Assembly: GCA_015075625.1 (NCBI GenBank)
Contig: JABTTZ010000003.1
Location: 434,001 to 498,000 of the forward strand
Source of the DNA: Anaerolineales bacterium
Lineage (GTDB): Bacteria > Chloroflexota > Anaerolineae > Aggregatilineales > UBA2796
Direction of reading: 5' to 3'
Length of the DNA stretch: 64,000 nucleotides
The translations under genes were made by a program, and so were the position numbers. Shown here one piece after another: positions 18,012-26,513 of this stretch (position 1 is its first letter; each line of letters starts with the position of its first letter). The notes below the pieces were generated by a model. That model worked only from the letters and a program-made list of their open reading frames with translations, made no database searches and was not told the origin of the DNA.

Positions 18012-18608
18012 ATGATCGTCGTCATTGACTCCGGTGTTGCCAATTTGCGCAGCGTGGCTAACGCGCTGAACTTCCTCGGTGCATCGATGCACATCACCGA
18101 TACCCCCGCCGAACTGACCCGCGCCGATAAAATCATCCTTCCCGGCGTTGGCGCGTTTGAGGCGGGGATGAATACTCTCCGCGCCCGCCACTTTATTAAT
18201 CCGCTGCGAGAGTATGCGGCGCGTGGCGTGCCGATCCTCGGCATTTGCTTGGGGATGCAGTTGATTTTTGAGCGTAGTGAGGAAATGGGCGATCATGAAG
18301 GCTTAGGCTTGATTCCGGGCAGCGTGGTTCGTTTCCCACCAGGGGAAAAAGTGCCGCATATGGGCTGGAATCAACTCACTATCCAGCGCGAGTCGCCCCT
18401 TGTGGTGGGGATCAACGATGGCGCTTATGCTTACTTCGTCCACAGCTACTATGCCCAAACTGCCCCGGAGCATGTCATTGCTGCCTGTGCGTACTCGGTT
18501 AGCTTTCCGGCGGTGGTGGCGCGGGGCAATGTCTATGGAGCGCAATTTCACCCCGAAAAAAGCCAAACGACGGGGTTACAATTGCTCCGTAACTTTATGG
18601 TCATGTAA
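18012..18608 (+). CDS. hisH: Imidazole glycerol phosphate synthase, glutaminase subunit
   Basis: 198 residues. Class I glutamine amidotransferase that feeds ammonia to HisF in histidine biosynthesis. The catalytic cysteine lies in PILGICLGMQLIFERSEE, the oxyanion strand is PGVGAFEAGM, and the His/Glu pair is in GAQFHPEKSQTTG. Length is normal. hisA follows after 27 bases. hisF is not next to it in this window. Confidence 0.96.
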   Translation: MIVVIDSGVANLRSVANALNFLGASMHITDTPAELTRADKIILPGVGAFEAGMNTLRARHFINPLREYAARGVPILGICLGMQLIFERSEEMGDHEGLGLIPGSVVRFPPGEKVPHMGWNQLTIQRESPLVVGINDGAYAYFVHSYYAQTAPEHVIAACAYSVSFPAVVARGNVYGAQFHPEKSQTTGLQLLRNFMVM

Positions 18609-18635
18609 CCCACACAGGAAAGAAGGGGACGGACG

Positions 18636-19358
18636 ATGATCATCTACCCGGCTCTTGATCTACGCGGGGGGAAGGTAGTTCGCCTCAAGCAAGGCAATCC
18701 AAACCAACAAACTGTCTACAGCGACGACCCTATCCATGTCGCAGACCGTTGGATTGCCGCAGGCGCAGAGTGGCTTCATGTGGTGAACCTTGACGGCGCG
18801 TTTGACGAGGAGAACGGCAACGAACAAATCGTTGAGGAGCTTTGTGCAACCGGCGTCCCAATCCAGTTCGGCGGCGGGTTACGCAGCCTTGAAGATATTG
18901 CCCGCGCCTTTGATCTGGGCGTCACCCGCGTTGTCTTGGGAACAATGGCAGTCCAAGACCCGGGCAGTGTTGAGGCGACCATTGCCCGCTGGCATCCTGA
19001 CGCGGTGGCAGTAGCCCTCGATGCCCGCGATGGAATCGTCACCATGCGTGGCTGGCAAGAAAACGCCGGCATTACAGCGCTCGATCTCGGCAAACGCATG
19101 ACGGCACTAGGGGCGCGGCATGCCCTTTACACCGATGTCAGCCGTGATGGGGAGCTTTCCGGCGTGAATGTAGCGGCAACAGTGACCCTTGCCCGTGAAA
19201 CAGGCTTGCAGGTCATTGCCAGTGGTGGTGTCACCTCTCACGGGGATGTCGTCGCCTTGCAGGAAAGCGCCCATGTCGCCGGCTGTATCTTAGGGACAGC
19301 CCTTTACGAAGGGTTGGTTGATCTGGCAGAAGCCATTCGTTTAGCGCGGGGCGAATAG
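18636..19358 (+). CDS. hisA: ProFAR isomerase
   Basis: 240 residues, a (beta/alpha)8 barrel that isomerises ProFAR to PRFAR, the fourth step of histidine biosynthesis. The two catalytic aspartates are in YPALDLRGGKVVRL (Asp8) and YTDVSRDGELSG. Phosphate-binding loops are FGGGLRS and IASGGVTSHGD. The family resemblance to PriA (the dual HisA/TrpF enzyme) cannot be excluded by eye. Preceded by a GAAGGGGAC ribosome-binding region and co-directional with hisH. Confidence 0.95.
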   Translation: MIIYPALDLRGGKVVRLKQGNPNQQTVYSDDPIHVADRWIAAGAEWLHVVNLDGAFDEENGNEQIVEELCATGVPIQFGGGLRSLEDIARAFDLGVTRVVLGTMAVQDPGSVEATIARWHPDAVAVALDARDGIVTMRGWQENAGITALDLGKRMTALGARHALYTDVSRDGELSGVNVAATVTLARETGLQVIASGGVTSHGDVVALQESAHVAGCILGTALYEGLVDLAEAIRLARGE

Positions 19359-19376
19359 CTTCCTTATTTTGGCAAA

Positions 19377-19413
19377 GGCATCCATCCGCCTATCTCTTAG
19401 GGTGATGGATGCC
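19377..19413. terminator. Hairpin between convergent genes
   Basis: GGCATCCATC (19377-19386) pairs perfectly with GATGGATGCC (19404-19413) around a 17-base loop. It sits between the hisA stop and the stop of the convergent secreted protein. No strong U-run follows on either side, so it is a candidate bidirectional terminator only. Confidence 0.45.
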
Positions 19414-19435
19414 GGATATACGCTTAGGGCAAGGG

Positions 19436-20536
19436 CTACCGCCGAACCCCTTCAAGTCGCAGCAGCGTTGTGCTGTTCATCAAATCAGTCAGCTTGGCAG
19501 GCAGTTCCTCTAACAACGTCGTCTTATCCTCCGCCTTTAGGCGAGGGGTCTCTCCGTTGGAAAGGCGTTCGATCTGCCGCGTGATGTCTGTTGTGGCGGC
19601 AGCGATGATTGTCGCTGGATCAACGCCCTTTTCGGTGGCAATCTGCGCCAACGATTTTCCCTCGCGCAGTTGGGGTAAAAGCGCCCGTTGGGTCAAGCCT
19701 GTCGCCTTCGCTGTCTGGGCGATCAGAGCGGTGCTGTAGCGTAGTTCAAAAAGGCGTAGAAAACGATTTTCCGTTCCTTCTTCCTTCCTCGCCTCGCCTC
19801 GCTTGATCACCTCGTTCAAGACCCGTTCTAAGAGCGCGTCAAGACGGGCGGTGATTGCATCGGCAGTTTCTTGAGTCAGTTTTCCCTCGGCAGCAGCTTT
19901 TCGGATCGCCTCTACAACGACGGGTTTCACCGCTGCCTGAATTGCGCTCAGTTCACCCCCTTTTTCCTTAATCACCGCCGCCAGAGTCTTTCCCCCCACA
20001 AGCTCCCGAAGAAGGTCTTCAGGGGTCATCTCCAGACTGGTGGCAACTGCCTGAACAATTTCGGTGAGGAAGGCGTTCAATGCCTGACGGGGCGTATCCC
20101 CACCCCCTGCACGACGGGCGATCTCGGCAATGTTCCCCGATGTAACGCGGCTGATCGCCCGGTCAAGGCTGGCAATGAGCGTTTCACTTTGGGCTTGGGT
20201 CAGTGTTCCGGCGGTTACGGCTGTCTCAATCCTCTCCGTGACGGCGCTCTTGACCGCCGCCTTCACCGCCTTGAAATCACCGCCTTTTTCGGTGACAAGT
20301 TTTTCTAGCGAAGTTCCGCTGAGAACTTCTAGCAAAAGCTCTGCCTCTGTCAAGCCCGTAGCTTCCGTCGTAGCGCGGATCAGCGCCGTGACGATCTCCC
20401 GCAAGAGGGGAAAGCCAGTCTCCGGCGCTTGGGCGTGGGCGGGTTTCGGTGCGGCAATCATACCAAAGAGCATGGCGCAAAGAAGGACGAACGTTAGCCC
20501 TATTAAAGGGCGTTTTCCTGTAGGTAAGGGGATCAT
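19436..20536 (-). CDS. Secreted protein with three ~80-residue helical repeats
   Basis: 366 residues. A signal peptide (LIGLTFVLLCAMLFGMIAA ... AHA) is followed by three similar units. Each has a phrase of the form T-G-L-T-x-x-x-L-L, then G-x-(S/T)-L-x-x-(I/L)-x-x-E-K-G, then a helix ending near V-x-x-(R/A)-I, and a turn G-T-L-T-Q or G-K-L-T-Q. Examples are GLTEAELLLEVLSGTSLEKL, EMTPEDLLRELVGGKTLAAV and GLTQRALLPQLREGKSLAQI. The EKG phrase is perfect in all three. Family unknown to me; an exported, helical repeat protein, perhaps a structural or binding role at the envelope. Confidence 0.7.
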   Translation of the reverse strand: MIPLPTGKRPLIGLTFVLLCAMLFGMIAAPKPAHAQAPETGFPLLREIVTALIRATTEATGLTEAELLLEVLSGTSLEKLVTEKGGDFKAVKAAVKSAVTERIETAVTAGTLTQAQSETLIASLDRAISRVTSGNIAEIARRAGGGDTPRQALNAFLTEIVQAVATSLEMTPEDLLRELVGGKTLAAVIKEKGGELSAIQAAVKPVVVEAIRKAAAEGKLTQETADAITARLDALLERVLNEVIKRGEARKEEGTENRFLRLFELRYSTALIAQTAKATGLTQRALLPQLREGKSLAQIATEKGVDPATIIAAATTDITRQIERLSNGETPRLKAEDKTTLLEELPAKLTDLMNSTTLLRLEGVRR

Positions 20537-20795
20537 TGGTTAGCCTCCGTCTTGAATTGCTATCAACCTGAAGGGGCAGGTTTCCCTTACCGTTTAGTCT
20601 GTCGGCAATGTGTAAACAGGGTGTTATCGGCAGATGAGAAATAGCCTTTTCTGCGTCGTTTGGAGAATCACGAAGGGCGCATCCGTGAACCCTTTTCTCA
20701 TGGTTTCGGCATCACAATTTTTTCACAAATTCTTCACATAGTTAACGTTCACAACTTCACCAACGAAATCTCAATGAAATTCTCAATGGTTGACC
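20537..20795. other. A+T-rich intergenic stretch
   Basis: About 260 bases before a strong promoter, with no coding potential. It is clearly more A+T-rich than the surrounding genes and contains short CAATGAAAT/CTCAATGG direct repeats. It likely carries the promoter of the minus-strand secreted protein and upstream elements for the plus-strand promoter at 20796. Confidence 0.4.
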
Positions 20796-20823
20796 TTGAA
20801 CGTTGACCAAAGCTCCCTATAAT
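20796..20823 (+). promoter_or_regulatory. Sigma-70-like promoter
   Basis: TTGAAC (20796-20801) and a perfect TATAAT (20818-20823) separated by 16 bases. Two extra TTGACC copies at 20790 and 20803 flank the -35. This is the best canonical promoter seen in the window; it precedes a ~160-base untranslated stretch ending in an intrinsic terminator. Confidence 0.7.
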
Positions 20824-20829
20824 GGTGGG

Positions 20830-20994
20830 TGTAGCAATCGTAAAGAACTTTTCAAAAAGTAGAAAAAACTTGGCGAAAAGATTGGCGAATAAAGTTACGT
20901 TAGTCAACTTAGATATTCGCCCCGATTAATAGAGAGTTACAAACCAAAAGTTCCGCTCTCCGAAAAACAGCCCAGCAATGGGCTGTTTCTTTTT
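20830..20994 (+). ncRNA. Candidate structured small RNA or leader
   Basis: Lies between a canonical promoter and an intrinsic terminator, with no reading frame. Visible helices are GGCGAATA (20884-20891) with TATTCGCC (20914-20921), nested AAGTT/AACTT (20892-20896/20906-20910), and the terminator stem at 20966-20987. AGAGAG near 20931 can also pair with CTCTC near 20956. I do not recognise a known riboswitch or 6S/tmRNA signature. It could be an independent sRNA or an attenuating leader of the downstream glycine C-acetyltransferase gene, which starts 37 bases after the terminator. Confidence 0.5.
20966..20994 (+). terminator. Intrinsic terminator
   Basis: AACAGCCCA (20966-20974) pairs perfectly with TGGGCTGTT (20979-20987) around GCAA, followed by a T-rich run (TTTCTTTTT). 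This is a textbook Rho-independent terminator located upstream of, not downstream from, a protein gene. Confidence 0.85.
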
Positions 20995-21030
20995 GCCTAA
21001 ACCTCTCACACCATACTAAGGATACCTCTC

Positions 21031-22215
21031 ATGACCTCTACTAAAACTGCTTGGATCGAAACGGAGATGAACGCCCTCGCCGCACAGGGGCTACAAATAC
21101 ACATCCGCACCATTGAAAGCCCGCAGGGAGCGTGGTTAACCGTTGACGGAAAAAAGGTTTTAAACCTTTGCTCCAACAATTATTTGGGCTTGGCGAATGA
21201 TCCGCGTCTGGCGGCGGGGGCAAAAGCTGCCATAGAAACACATGGGGTTGGTCCCGCTGCCGTGCGCAGCATCGCCGGGACGATGGATATTCACCTTGCT
21301 CTTGAACGACGCTTGGCACACTTCAAAGGCGTTGAGGCGGCAGTGACCTTCCAAAGCGGGTTCAATGCCAATCTCGCCGTGATTCCAGCCCTTGTGGGGA
21401 AGGGTGATGTGATCTTTTCCGATGAGTTGAATCACGCCAGCATCATCGATGGGGCGCGTCTCAGCCGCGCTGAGATCATCCGCTTTAAGCACGCCGACCC
21501 TGCCGACCTTCGCCGCCAGATTGAGGCGACGAAAACAGAGGGGCGGCGGTTGATTATCAGCGATGGCGTGTTCAGCATGGATGGTGATATTGCCCCCCTT
21601 CCCGCCCTTTACGAAATAGCCCGCGAGTATGATATTCTACTTATGGTGGACGATGCGCACGGCGAGGGTGTTTTGGGGCGCGGCGGGCGCGGCATTGTCG
21701 ATCATTTCGGCTTGCATGGGAAGGTTGATGTTGAGGTGGGGACGATGAGTAAGGCGTTTGGGGTGGTCGGCGGCGTGGTTGCTGGCTCGCAGTTGCTCTG
21801 CGATTGGCTGCGGCAGCGGGCACGTCCTTTCCTATTCAGCAGCGCCATGACCGCCCCCGATGTTGGCGCGTGCCTTGCCGCCCTAGATGTATTGGAAGAA
21901 AGCACCGAATTGGTGGATCGCCTCTGGGCAAATGCACGCCTTTTTCAACAAGAAATGCGCCGCCTCGGTTTTGATACGGGCGCAACAGCAACGCCAATCA
22001 CGCCCGTTATGCTTGGGGAAGCGCCCCTTGCTCAGGCATTTAGCAAGGCACTTTTTGAAAAAGGCATTTTTGCGATGGCGATTGGCTTTCCCACAGTGGC
22101 AAAGGGCATGGCGCGAATTCGCGTCATGAGCAGCGCCGCCCACACCCCTTCTGATATGGAATTCGCCTTGGAAACGTTCGCCGCCGTCGGGCGGGAGTTG
22201 GGCGTCATTGTCTAG
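21031..22215 (+). CDS. kbl: Glycine C-acetyltransferase / 8-amino-7-oxononanoate synthase family
   Basis: 394 residues. PLP-dependent alpha-oxoamine synthase; condenses an amino acid with an acyl-CoA. The substrate-binding N-terminus is [15 protein letters not shown], the PLP aspartate lies in [16 protein letters not shown] and the Schiff-base lysine in [11 protein letters not shown]. Overall wording ([24 protein letters not shown]) fits glycine C-acetyltransferase (threonine breakdown) better than BioF, but the two are hard to separate by eye. No threonine dehydrogenase gene is adjacent. Confidence 0.85.
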   Translation: MTSTKTAWIETEMNALAAQGLQIHIRTIESPQGAWLTVDGKKVLNLCSNNYLGLANDPRLAAGAKAAIETHGVGPAAVRSIAGTMDIHLALERRLAHFKGVEAAVTFQSGFNANLAVIPALVGKGDVIFSDELNHASIIDGARLSRAEIIRFKHADPADLRRQIEATKTEGRRLIISDGVFSMDGDIAPLPALYEIAREYDILLMVDDAHGEGVLGRGGRGIVDHFGLHGKVDVEVGTMSKAFGVVGGVVAGSQLLCDWLRQRARPFLFSSAMTAPDVGACLAALDVLEESTELVDRLWANARLFQQEMRRLGFDTGATATPITPVMLGEAPLAQAFSKALFEKGIFAMAIGFPTVAKGMARIRVMSSAAHTPSDMEFALETFAAVGRELGVIV

Positions 22216-22289
22216 GCGAATTTTGTATAATAGGTGTGAGGTAAATTTAGTGCGCCCACCATGTGCAGGCGTTCTTTCAAAATAAGCCT

Positions 22290-22400
22290 AAGCCCACCCC
22301 CTAGCCTCCTCCTCGTAATTGGAGAGGAGGAAGGCATTCGCCCCCTTTCCTTGCAGGCAGGGAAAGAGGATAGAGAGATAGGGGTTTTGAAATGGCGTTT
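22290..22400. repeat. Dispersed palindromic G/C-run repeat, fragment
   Basis: CCTCCTCCTCGTAATTGGAGAGGAGG is a nearly perfect stem, then CCCCCTTTCCTTGCAGGCAGGGAAAG a second, and a trailing ATAGGGGTTTTG. It is a diverged member of the same intergenic repeat family. Confidence 0.5.
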
Positions 22401-22456
22401 CTAAACAAGCCAATAAGCCCAAACCATCATTGCTCACACTATAGAGGGACGAAAAA

Positions 22457-22849
22457 ATGCCTATTACAATGGCGTTGGAAGAAGGGAATCGCATTCTGCG
22501 TGTGACATTTGCCTCCCCCTGGACGGTGGAGGAAATGATCCAATTTTCCCCTCAGGCGGCGGCTTGGTATGATGCCGCGCCAAAACCCATTCATTCTTTG
22601 CTCGATATTCGGCAGGCGCTGCCTATTCCGCCGCGCATTTTGCAACTGGGCAATACTCCCGGTATGAATAACCCGAAAGCAGGCATTATTGCCGTCTTTG
22701 GGGGGCGAGGTGTTGTACGTGTTTTTGCCGATGTGTATATCAAAATCTCGCGCACAAACAAACTGCGTTTTTTTGATACGGAGATGGAAGCGCTTACCTA
22801 TCTCCGCGAGGTGCTTGCGGCGGAGGAATCTGATGAAGCGACGAAATAA
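22457..22849 (+). CDS. Small STAS/SpoIIAA-like protein, copy 1
   Basis: 130 residues. The sequence runs as beta strand (NRILRVTFASPWT), helix, strand (IHSLLDIRQ), helix, strand (AGIIAVFGG), helix (VFADVYIKIS) and a final FFDTEMEALTYLRE. This is the SpoIIAA/STAS-like plan seen in small cytoplasmic proteins of unknown role, with the ending F-x-D-T-x-x-x-A-x-x-(W/Y)-L typical of it. Its neighbour at 22959 is a clear paralogue, about half identical by eye. No enzyme residues are apparent. Confidence 0.65.
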   Translation: MPITMALEEGNRILRVTFASPWTVEEMIQFSPQAAAWYDAAPKPIHSLLDIRQALPIPPRILQLGNTPGMNNPKAGIIAVFGGRGVVRVFADVYIKISRTNKLRFFDTEMEALTYLREVLAAEESDEATK

Positions 22850-22958
22850 TGTGTGTGTTAGGGTATTTGATTAAGGCAATTATTGAGAAGTCTAAGAGGT
22901 ACAATCAGATCGTAATCATCGGTTAGTGAATAGCGTTAGCATAGCTTAAGGATTGATC

Positions 22959-23378
22959 GTGACCGTCACAATGACCCTTGAGGAAGAAAATCGTATTTTA
23001 CGAGTTACATTCATTTCCCCCTGGACGGCGGATGAGATGGTGCGTAACTTTCCCCAAGCAAAGCAGTGGTACGACGATGCCACGCACCCCATTCATATGC
23101 TGATCGATATGCGCCAAAACCGCTACGCCCCACCGGGGGCGCTCCGCGCCCGCGAAGCGCCCGGTCTTACCCACCCTAAGGCAGGAATTGCGGCTGTTTT
23201 TGGGGCAAGCACGCTGATCCGCATGTTGGGTGAAGTTGTGATGCGTGTAGCACGTTCGGAGAATTTGAAATTCTTTGATACGGAAGCGTTGGCGCTGGCG
23301 TACCTGCGAGGGGTGATCGCTGCTGAACACCCCCAACCCGCGACGCCGCTATCTGAGGCAGAAAAATCACCTGTGTGA
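22959..23378 (+). CDS. Small STAS/SpoIIAA-like protein, copy 2
   Basis: 139 residues, paralogue of the preceding gene: LEEENRILRVTFISPWTADEM against LEEGNRILRVTFASPWTVEEM, and KFFDTEALALAYLRG against RFFDTEMEALTYLRE. The GTG start at 22959 is chosen because AAGGA lies seven bases upstream and because it makes the N-terminus align residue for residue with copy 1. The C-terminus has a ~15-residue extension. A GNAT gene begins one base after its stop, so the three are probably co-transcribed. Confidence 0.65.
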   Translation: MTVTMTLEEENRILRVTFISPWTADEMVRNFPQAKQWYDDATHPIHMLIDMRQNRYAPPGALRAREAPGLTHPKAGIAAVFGASTLIRMLGEVVMRVARSENLKFFDTEALALAYLRGVIAAEHPQPATPLSEAEKSPV

Positions 23379-23379
23379 G

Positions 23380-24324
23380 ATGATCACTATGACACCCTTC
23401 CCTTCATTGTGGACACCCCGCCCCTACCGTAGTGAGGATTTTCCCGCTCTTCTTGAGGCGCATCGGCTCTCTGTCGGGGCAGATCGCGGACGCCTTTACA
23501 ATGATGCCACCCTCCAACACCTGATCACCCCACCACCGGAGGTACGCAGTGGGCTGATCGTCGTCCCACTGGACACTTCATCGGAGGTTGCTGGCTGGTT
23601 ATGGTGGGAAGTACAAGGGGATCGCGCCGTCCGCATGGAAGGATTTGTTGCGCCGGCATTTCGACGGAAGGGCGTCGGGACAGCCCTTTTGGAAGGGGCG
23701 GAACGTGACCTGACATGGCGTGTTCCCGGCGCATCGCTCGCGTTGCGCACCTATGCCGATCTGACGGGCGCTGTGGCGCTTTTCCATGCGGCGGGCTACA
23801 TCCCTCGGCGGCACTTTAACCGCATGACCGTCGCGCTGGATCGGCGGTGGGAGGCAGTAGCCCTTGAAGGTGTCCATTTTGAAACCTTCCAGCGCGATCA
23901 CTTGGAACGCCTTGTCGATGCCGATAACGCCATTTTTTCCGACCATTGGGGATCACAGCCGCAGACCATCGAAGGCTTTGCCCGCGCTCAAATTGAGATG
24001 CGCCCTCATGATCCGCAGTTGTGGGTGTTGGCGCTCACAGGCGAGACGATTGTTGCTGAATGTCTGGCACATACCAGTCAAGAGGCTGCCCCCGGCGAAC
24101 GGGAAGGCTATATCGCCCATCTTGGTGTTCGGCGCGAATGGCGTGGAAAGGGTTTGGGGCGGGCAATCCTCTGTGAAGGGTTAAATCGGCTGCGGGCTGC
24201 GGGCTACCAAATCGCAAGCCTGATGGTCGATGCTGACAATGCGCCAGCGGTGAATCTCTATCGCGGGGTGGGGATGGATGTTGTCCGCGTCCGGGTCAAT
24301 TTCGGTAAGACGTTGGGGGGTTAG
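23380..24324 (+). CDS. Double-GNAT acetyltransferase
   Basis: 314 residues with two tandem GNAT domains. The N-terminal copy has GFVAPAFRRKGVGTALLEGA; the C-terminal copy has LGVRREWRGKGLGRAILCEG followed by VDADNAPAVNLYRGVGM. Both acetyl-CoA loops look intact. This is the architecture of mycothiol synthase (MshD) and related enzymes. Together with inositol-phosphate synthase at 5.7 kb that might hint at an inositol-based thiol, but other MshA-C genes are not in the window, so the role stays open. Confidence 0.85.
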   Translation: MITMTPFPSLWTPRPYRSEDFPALLEAHRLSVGADRGRLYNDATLQHLITPPPEVRSGLIVVPLDTSSEVAGWLWWEVQGDRAVRMEGFVAPAFRRKGVGTALLEGAERDLTWRVPGASLALRTYADLTGAVALFHAAGYIPRRHFNRMTVALDRRWEAVALEGVHFETFQRDHLERLVDADNAIFSDHWGSQPQTIEGFARAQIEMRPHDPQLWVLALTGETIVAECLAHTSQEAAPGEREGYIAHLGVRREWRGKGLGRAILCEGLNRLRAAGYQIASLMVDADNAPAVNLYRGVGMDVVRVRVNFGKTLGG

Positions 24325-24335
24325 CCGCCCCCGTC

Positions 24336-25445
24336 TCAACGCTTCATAATCAAGGTGATCAGCAAATAACCTGCCGTCAGCAGCAGCACTGCCACAGATA
24401 ATTCCAGCACAATAACAAACCAGCGCCCAGAGCGTGCCTGTTTGGGGGCGGGCGTTTGGTGTTCGCGTTGGTTAACCTCTGGTCGCTTCGCTGCTGCCGC
24501 TTTCGGCGTGCCGCCCGGTGTGGCGTGATCGAAGATCAGCGTGCGCAGTTCCTCTGGTGCGCCCACCCCAGGCGGGCGTGGCTTGATCGCCGGGCGTGTG
24601 TTCCGCTCCCTTTCGGGCAAGGCAAGCACAGCGCGGGTGAATTGTTGGGCAAAGCCGCCCGCCGTCGCCGGACGCGCCGAGGGAAGTTTTGCCAACGCCG
24701 TGAGAGGGACATCATCTAAGGCGGCGGGTAAATCGCTATTGAGAGCGCTTGCCGGTGGGGGCGTTCCCGTCCGCTGCATCTCAATCAGGACGGATAGACT
24801 TGGTGCGCTGAACGGGCGGTGTCCGGTCAAAAGCTCATAGAGAATCACTCCCAAAGCGTACACTTCTGTTCGGCTGCTAGGCGGTGCCCCGCTGATCAAT
24901 TCCGGCGCCATGTAGGCGGGCGTCCCAAAAATATCGCCATCCCCGGTGATGCTCGTATGGGCGGCAATCGAGGTCGCCAAGCCAAAATCGCTCAGGTAAA
25001 TATGCCCGTGTTTATCCATCAATAAGTTCGAAGGCTTCAAATCGGTATGGAAATACCCCTGACTATGGGCGTAATCGAGGGCAAAGGCGATCTCGGTGAG
25101 CAGTTGCACCGCTTCTTGGGGCGTGTAAAGCTGCCGTGATAAACGATCTGCCACCGACCCTGACTCAAAATAAGGCATGACAAGATAGGATTCGTCGGGC
25201 GTCAGGGCGTAATCCAGCAGGCGGACGATGTACGGGTGGCTTACCTGTTGCAGCGCGAGAATTTCGCGCTCAAAGCGGGCGAGGAGGATCGGGGTCGTTT
25301 GCCCACTCTCCGTAAAGACTTTCACCGCAACTGCCTTGTTCGTCGTCGTGTCTAGACAGCGGTAGACCTTCGACATGCCGCCTGTCCCTATCAACTTCTG
25401 GGGTTGATAGCGCCCCCCAAAACGTGTCTGATGAGTCGCTGTCAT
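24336..25445 (-). CDS. Membrane-anchored Ser/Thr protein kinase with HTD motif
   Basis: 369 residues. The kinase domain covers ~1-275: glycine loop IGTGGMSKVYRC, VAVKVF (Lys42), catalytic loop HTDLKPSN (133-140), DFG 153-155, and FGTPAYMAPEL. The usual HRD arginine is replaced by threonine, which in known kinases indicates independence from activation-loop phosphorylation (RD versus non-RD), so it is probably still active. A Pro/Arg-rich linker leads to one C-terminal membrane helix (IVLELSVAVLLLTAGYLLI) with only a few residues after it. Its ATG overlaps the stop of the upstream gene by four bases. Confidence 0.88.
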   Translation of the reverse strand: MTATHQTRFGGRYQPQKLIGTGGMSKVYRCLDTTTNKAVAVKVFTESGQTTPILLARFEREILALQQVSHPYIVRLLDYALTPDESYLVMPYFESGSVADRLSRQLYTPQEAVQLLTEIAFALDYAHSQGYFHTDLKPSNLLMDKHGHIYLSDFGLATSIAAHTSITGDGDIFGTPAYMAPELISGAPPSSRTEVYALGVILYELLTGHRPFSAPSLSVLIEMQRTGTPPPASALNSDLPAALDDVPLTALAKLPSARPATAGGFAQQFTRAVLALPERERNTRPAIKPRPPGVGAPEELRTLIFDHATPGGTPKAAAAKRPEVNQREHQTPAPKQARSGRWFVIVLELSVAVLLLTAGYLLITLIMKR

Positions 25446-25780
25446 GTCGCGGACTCAGGGTGCGTCTCACGGTATGTTTCGTAGGTGGCTTCGTCGGTCA
25501 ACACCCCTCCTTTGAGGGCGGAATCAATCAACACCCGTGACCGATCAAAGGTCAGTTCCACCTCAATCCGGTCATAGGAGGGTTTCCCCACCAGCGTTTT
25601 CCGCACGAAATAGCCCTTGTCGTCATCCGTCAAAGACAGATCATTGTTCAGGTTGATCTGAAGGGGATAGATATGCCCCGTGCTGTGGGATTTGATATAG
25701 AAGGTGGTGCGGGGCGATCCCCCGGCAGGGCGTCCGCCGCCGCCTGTGAGGAGGCGCATCAGTGTTTTTAGAATGGTCAT
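25442..25780 (-). CDS. Hypothetical protein co-transcribed with kinase
   Basis: 112 residues from ATG at 25780, with GAGGG eight bases upstream. It has a short hydrophobic/glycine N-terminus (LMRLLTGGGGRPAGG) then a beta-rich segment (FYIKSHSTGHIYPLQINL ... DRIEVELTFDRSRVLIDSAL). No family is recognised. The stop overlaps the kinase start as ATGA, so it may be a substrate or regulator of the kinase. Confidence 0.6.
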   Translation of the reverse strand: MTILKTLMRLLTGGGGRPAGGSPRTTFYIKSHSTGHIYPLQINLNNDLSLTDDDKGYFVRKTLVGKPSYDRIEVELTFDRSRVLIDSALKGGVLTDEATYETYRETHPESAT

Positions 25781-25859
25781 GGTGGCTACCCTCGTTTGCT
25801 TTTTATTGTAGCGCAGAGGGCGGTGATAGGGCGATCCCATCAAAATTCTCTGACAGGCG

Positions 25860-26513
25860 TCAGATTTCTTTCAGTTCCCCCGTTGTAACATAAATTGCCC
25901 GCTCACAAATGTTGGTCGCCCGATCCCCTATCCGCTCATAGTTATGGGCAACCCACAGCAGCAGCGTTGCCCGTTCAATCACGGCAGGGGTAGCCATCAT
26001 CAGGGTGATCAGGTCATCATACACTTTTCGGTTCAGCAGATCCACCTGATCGTCGCGCTCAATGACTTGTTCAGCTAGCAGGATCGTTCGTTCGTCAAAT
26101 GCCTTCACCGCTTGCCCTACCATCCAACGGCTGATCTCCGCCATTTGTGGCAACGCCACTAATGGGGAAAGCGCCGGTGCATCGGCAATACGCAAGACAA
26201 GCCTTGCCACACCCGCGGCGTGGTCGCCAATCCGTTCCAAATTGGTGGCAACACTCACCGTTCCAACCACAATCCGTAAATCTGTGCTATTGGGCTGTTG
26301 AGTGGCAAGCAAGTTGTAGCAGGATTCTTCAATGGTAAAGCGCAGACGGTTGATCGCATCGTCGCTGGCGTTAATCTGCTGAGCAAGCGCCATATCCCGA
26401 TCCACAAGGGCATAGGCGCTGCGGGCAATTGCCTGATCAACCATACTGGCAAGCCGTAACAGATCATCCCGTATCTCAATGAGTTTTTTATCAAGGATAA
26501 TCCGTCCCGCCAT
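25860..26513 (-). CDS. phoU: PhoU-like phosphate-uptake regulator
   Basis: 217 residues, the usual PhoU length, from ATG at 26513; the frame stays open upstream but that part is repeat DNA. Two PhoU helical bundles are visible with the metal-site phrases: NLERIGDHAAGVARLVL in the first and VAHNYERIGDRATNICE in the second, the E-x-x-x-D type that binds metal. PhoU links phosphate uptake by PstSCAB to the PhoR sensor at the membrane. No pst genes are adjacent. Confidence 0.92.
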   Translation of the reverse strand: MAGRIILDKKLIEIRDDLLRLASMVDQAIARSAYALVDRDMALAQQINASDDAINRLRFTIEESCYNLLATQQPNSTDLRIVVGTVSVATNLERIGDHAAGVARLVLRIADAPALSPLVALPQMAEISRWMVGQAVKAFDERTILLAEQVIERDDQVDLLNRKVYDDLITLMMATPAVIERATLLLWVAHNYERIGDRATNICERAIYVTTGELKEI

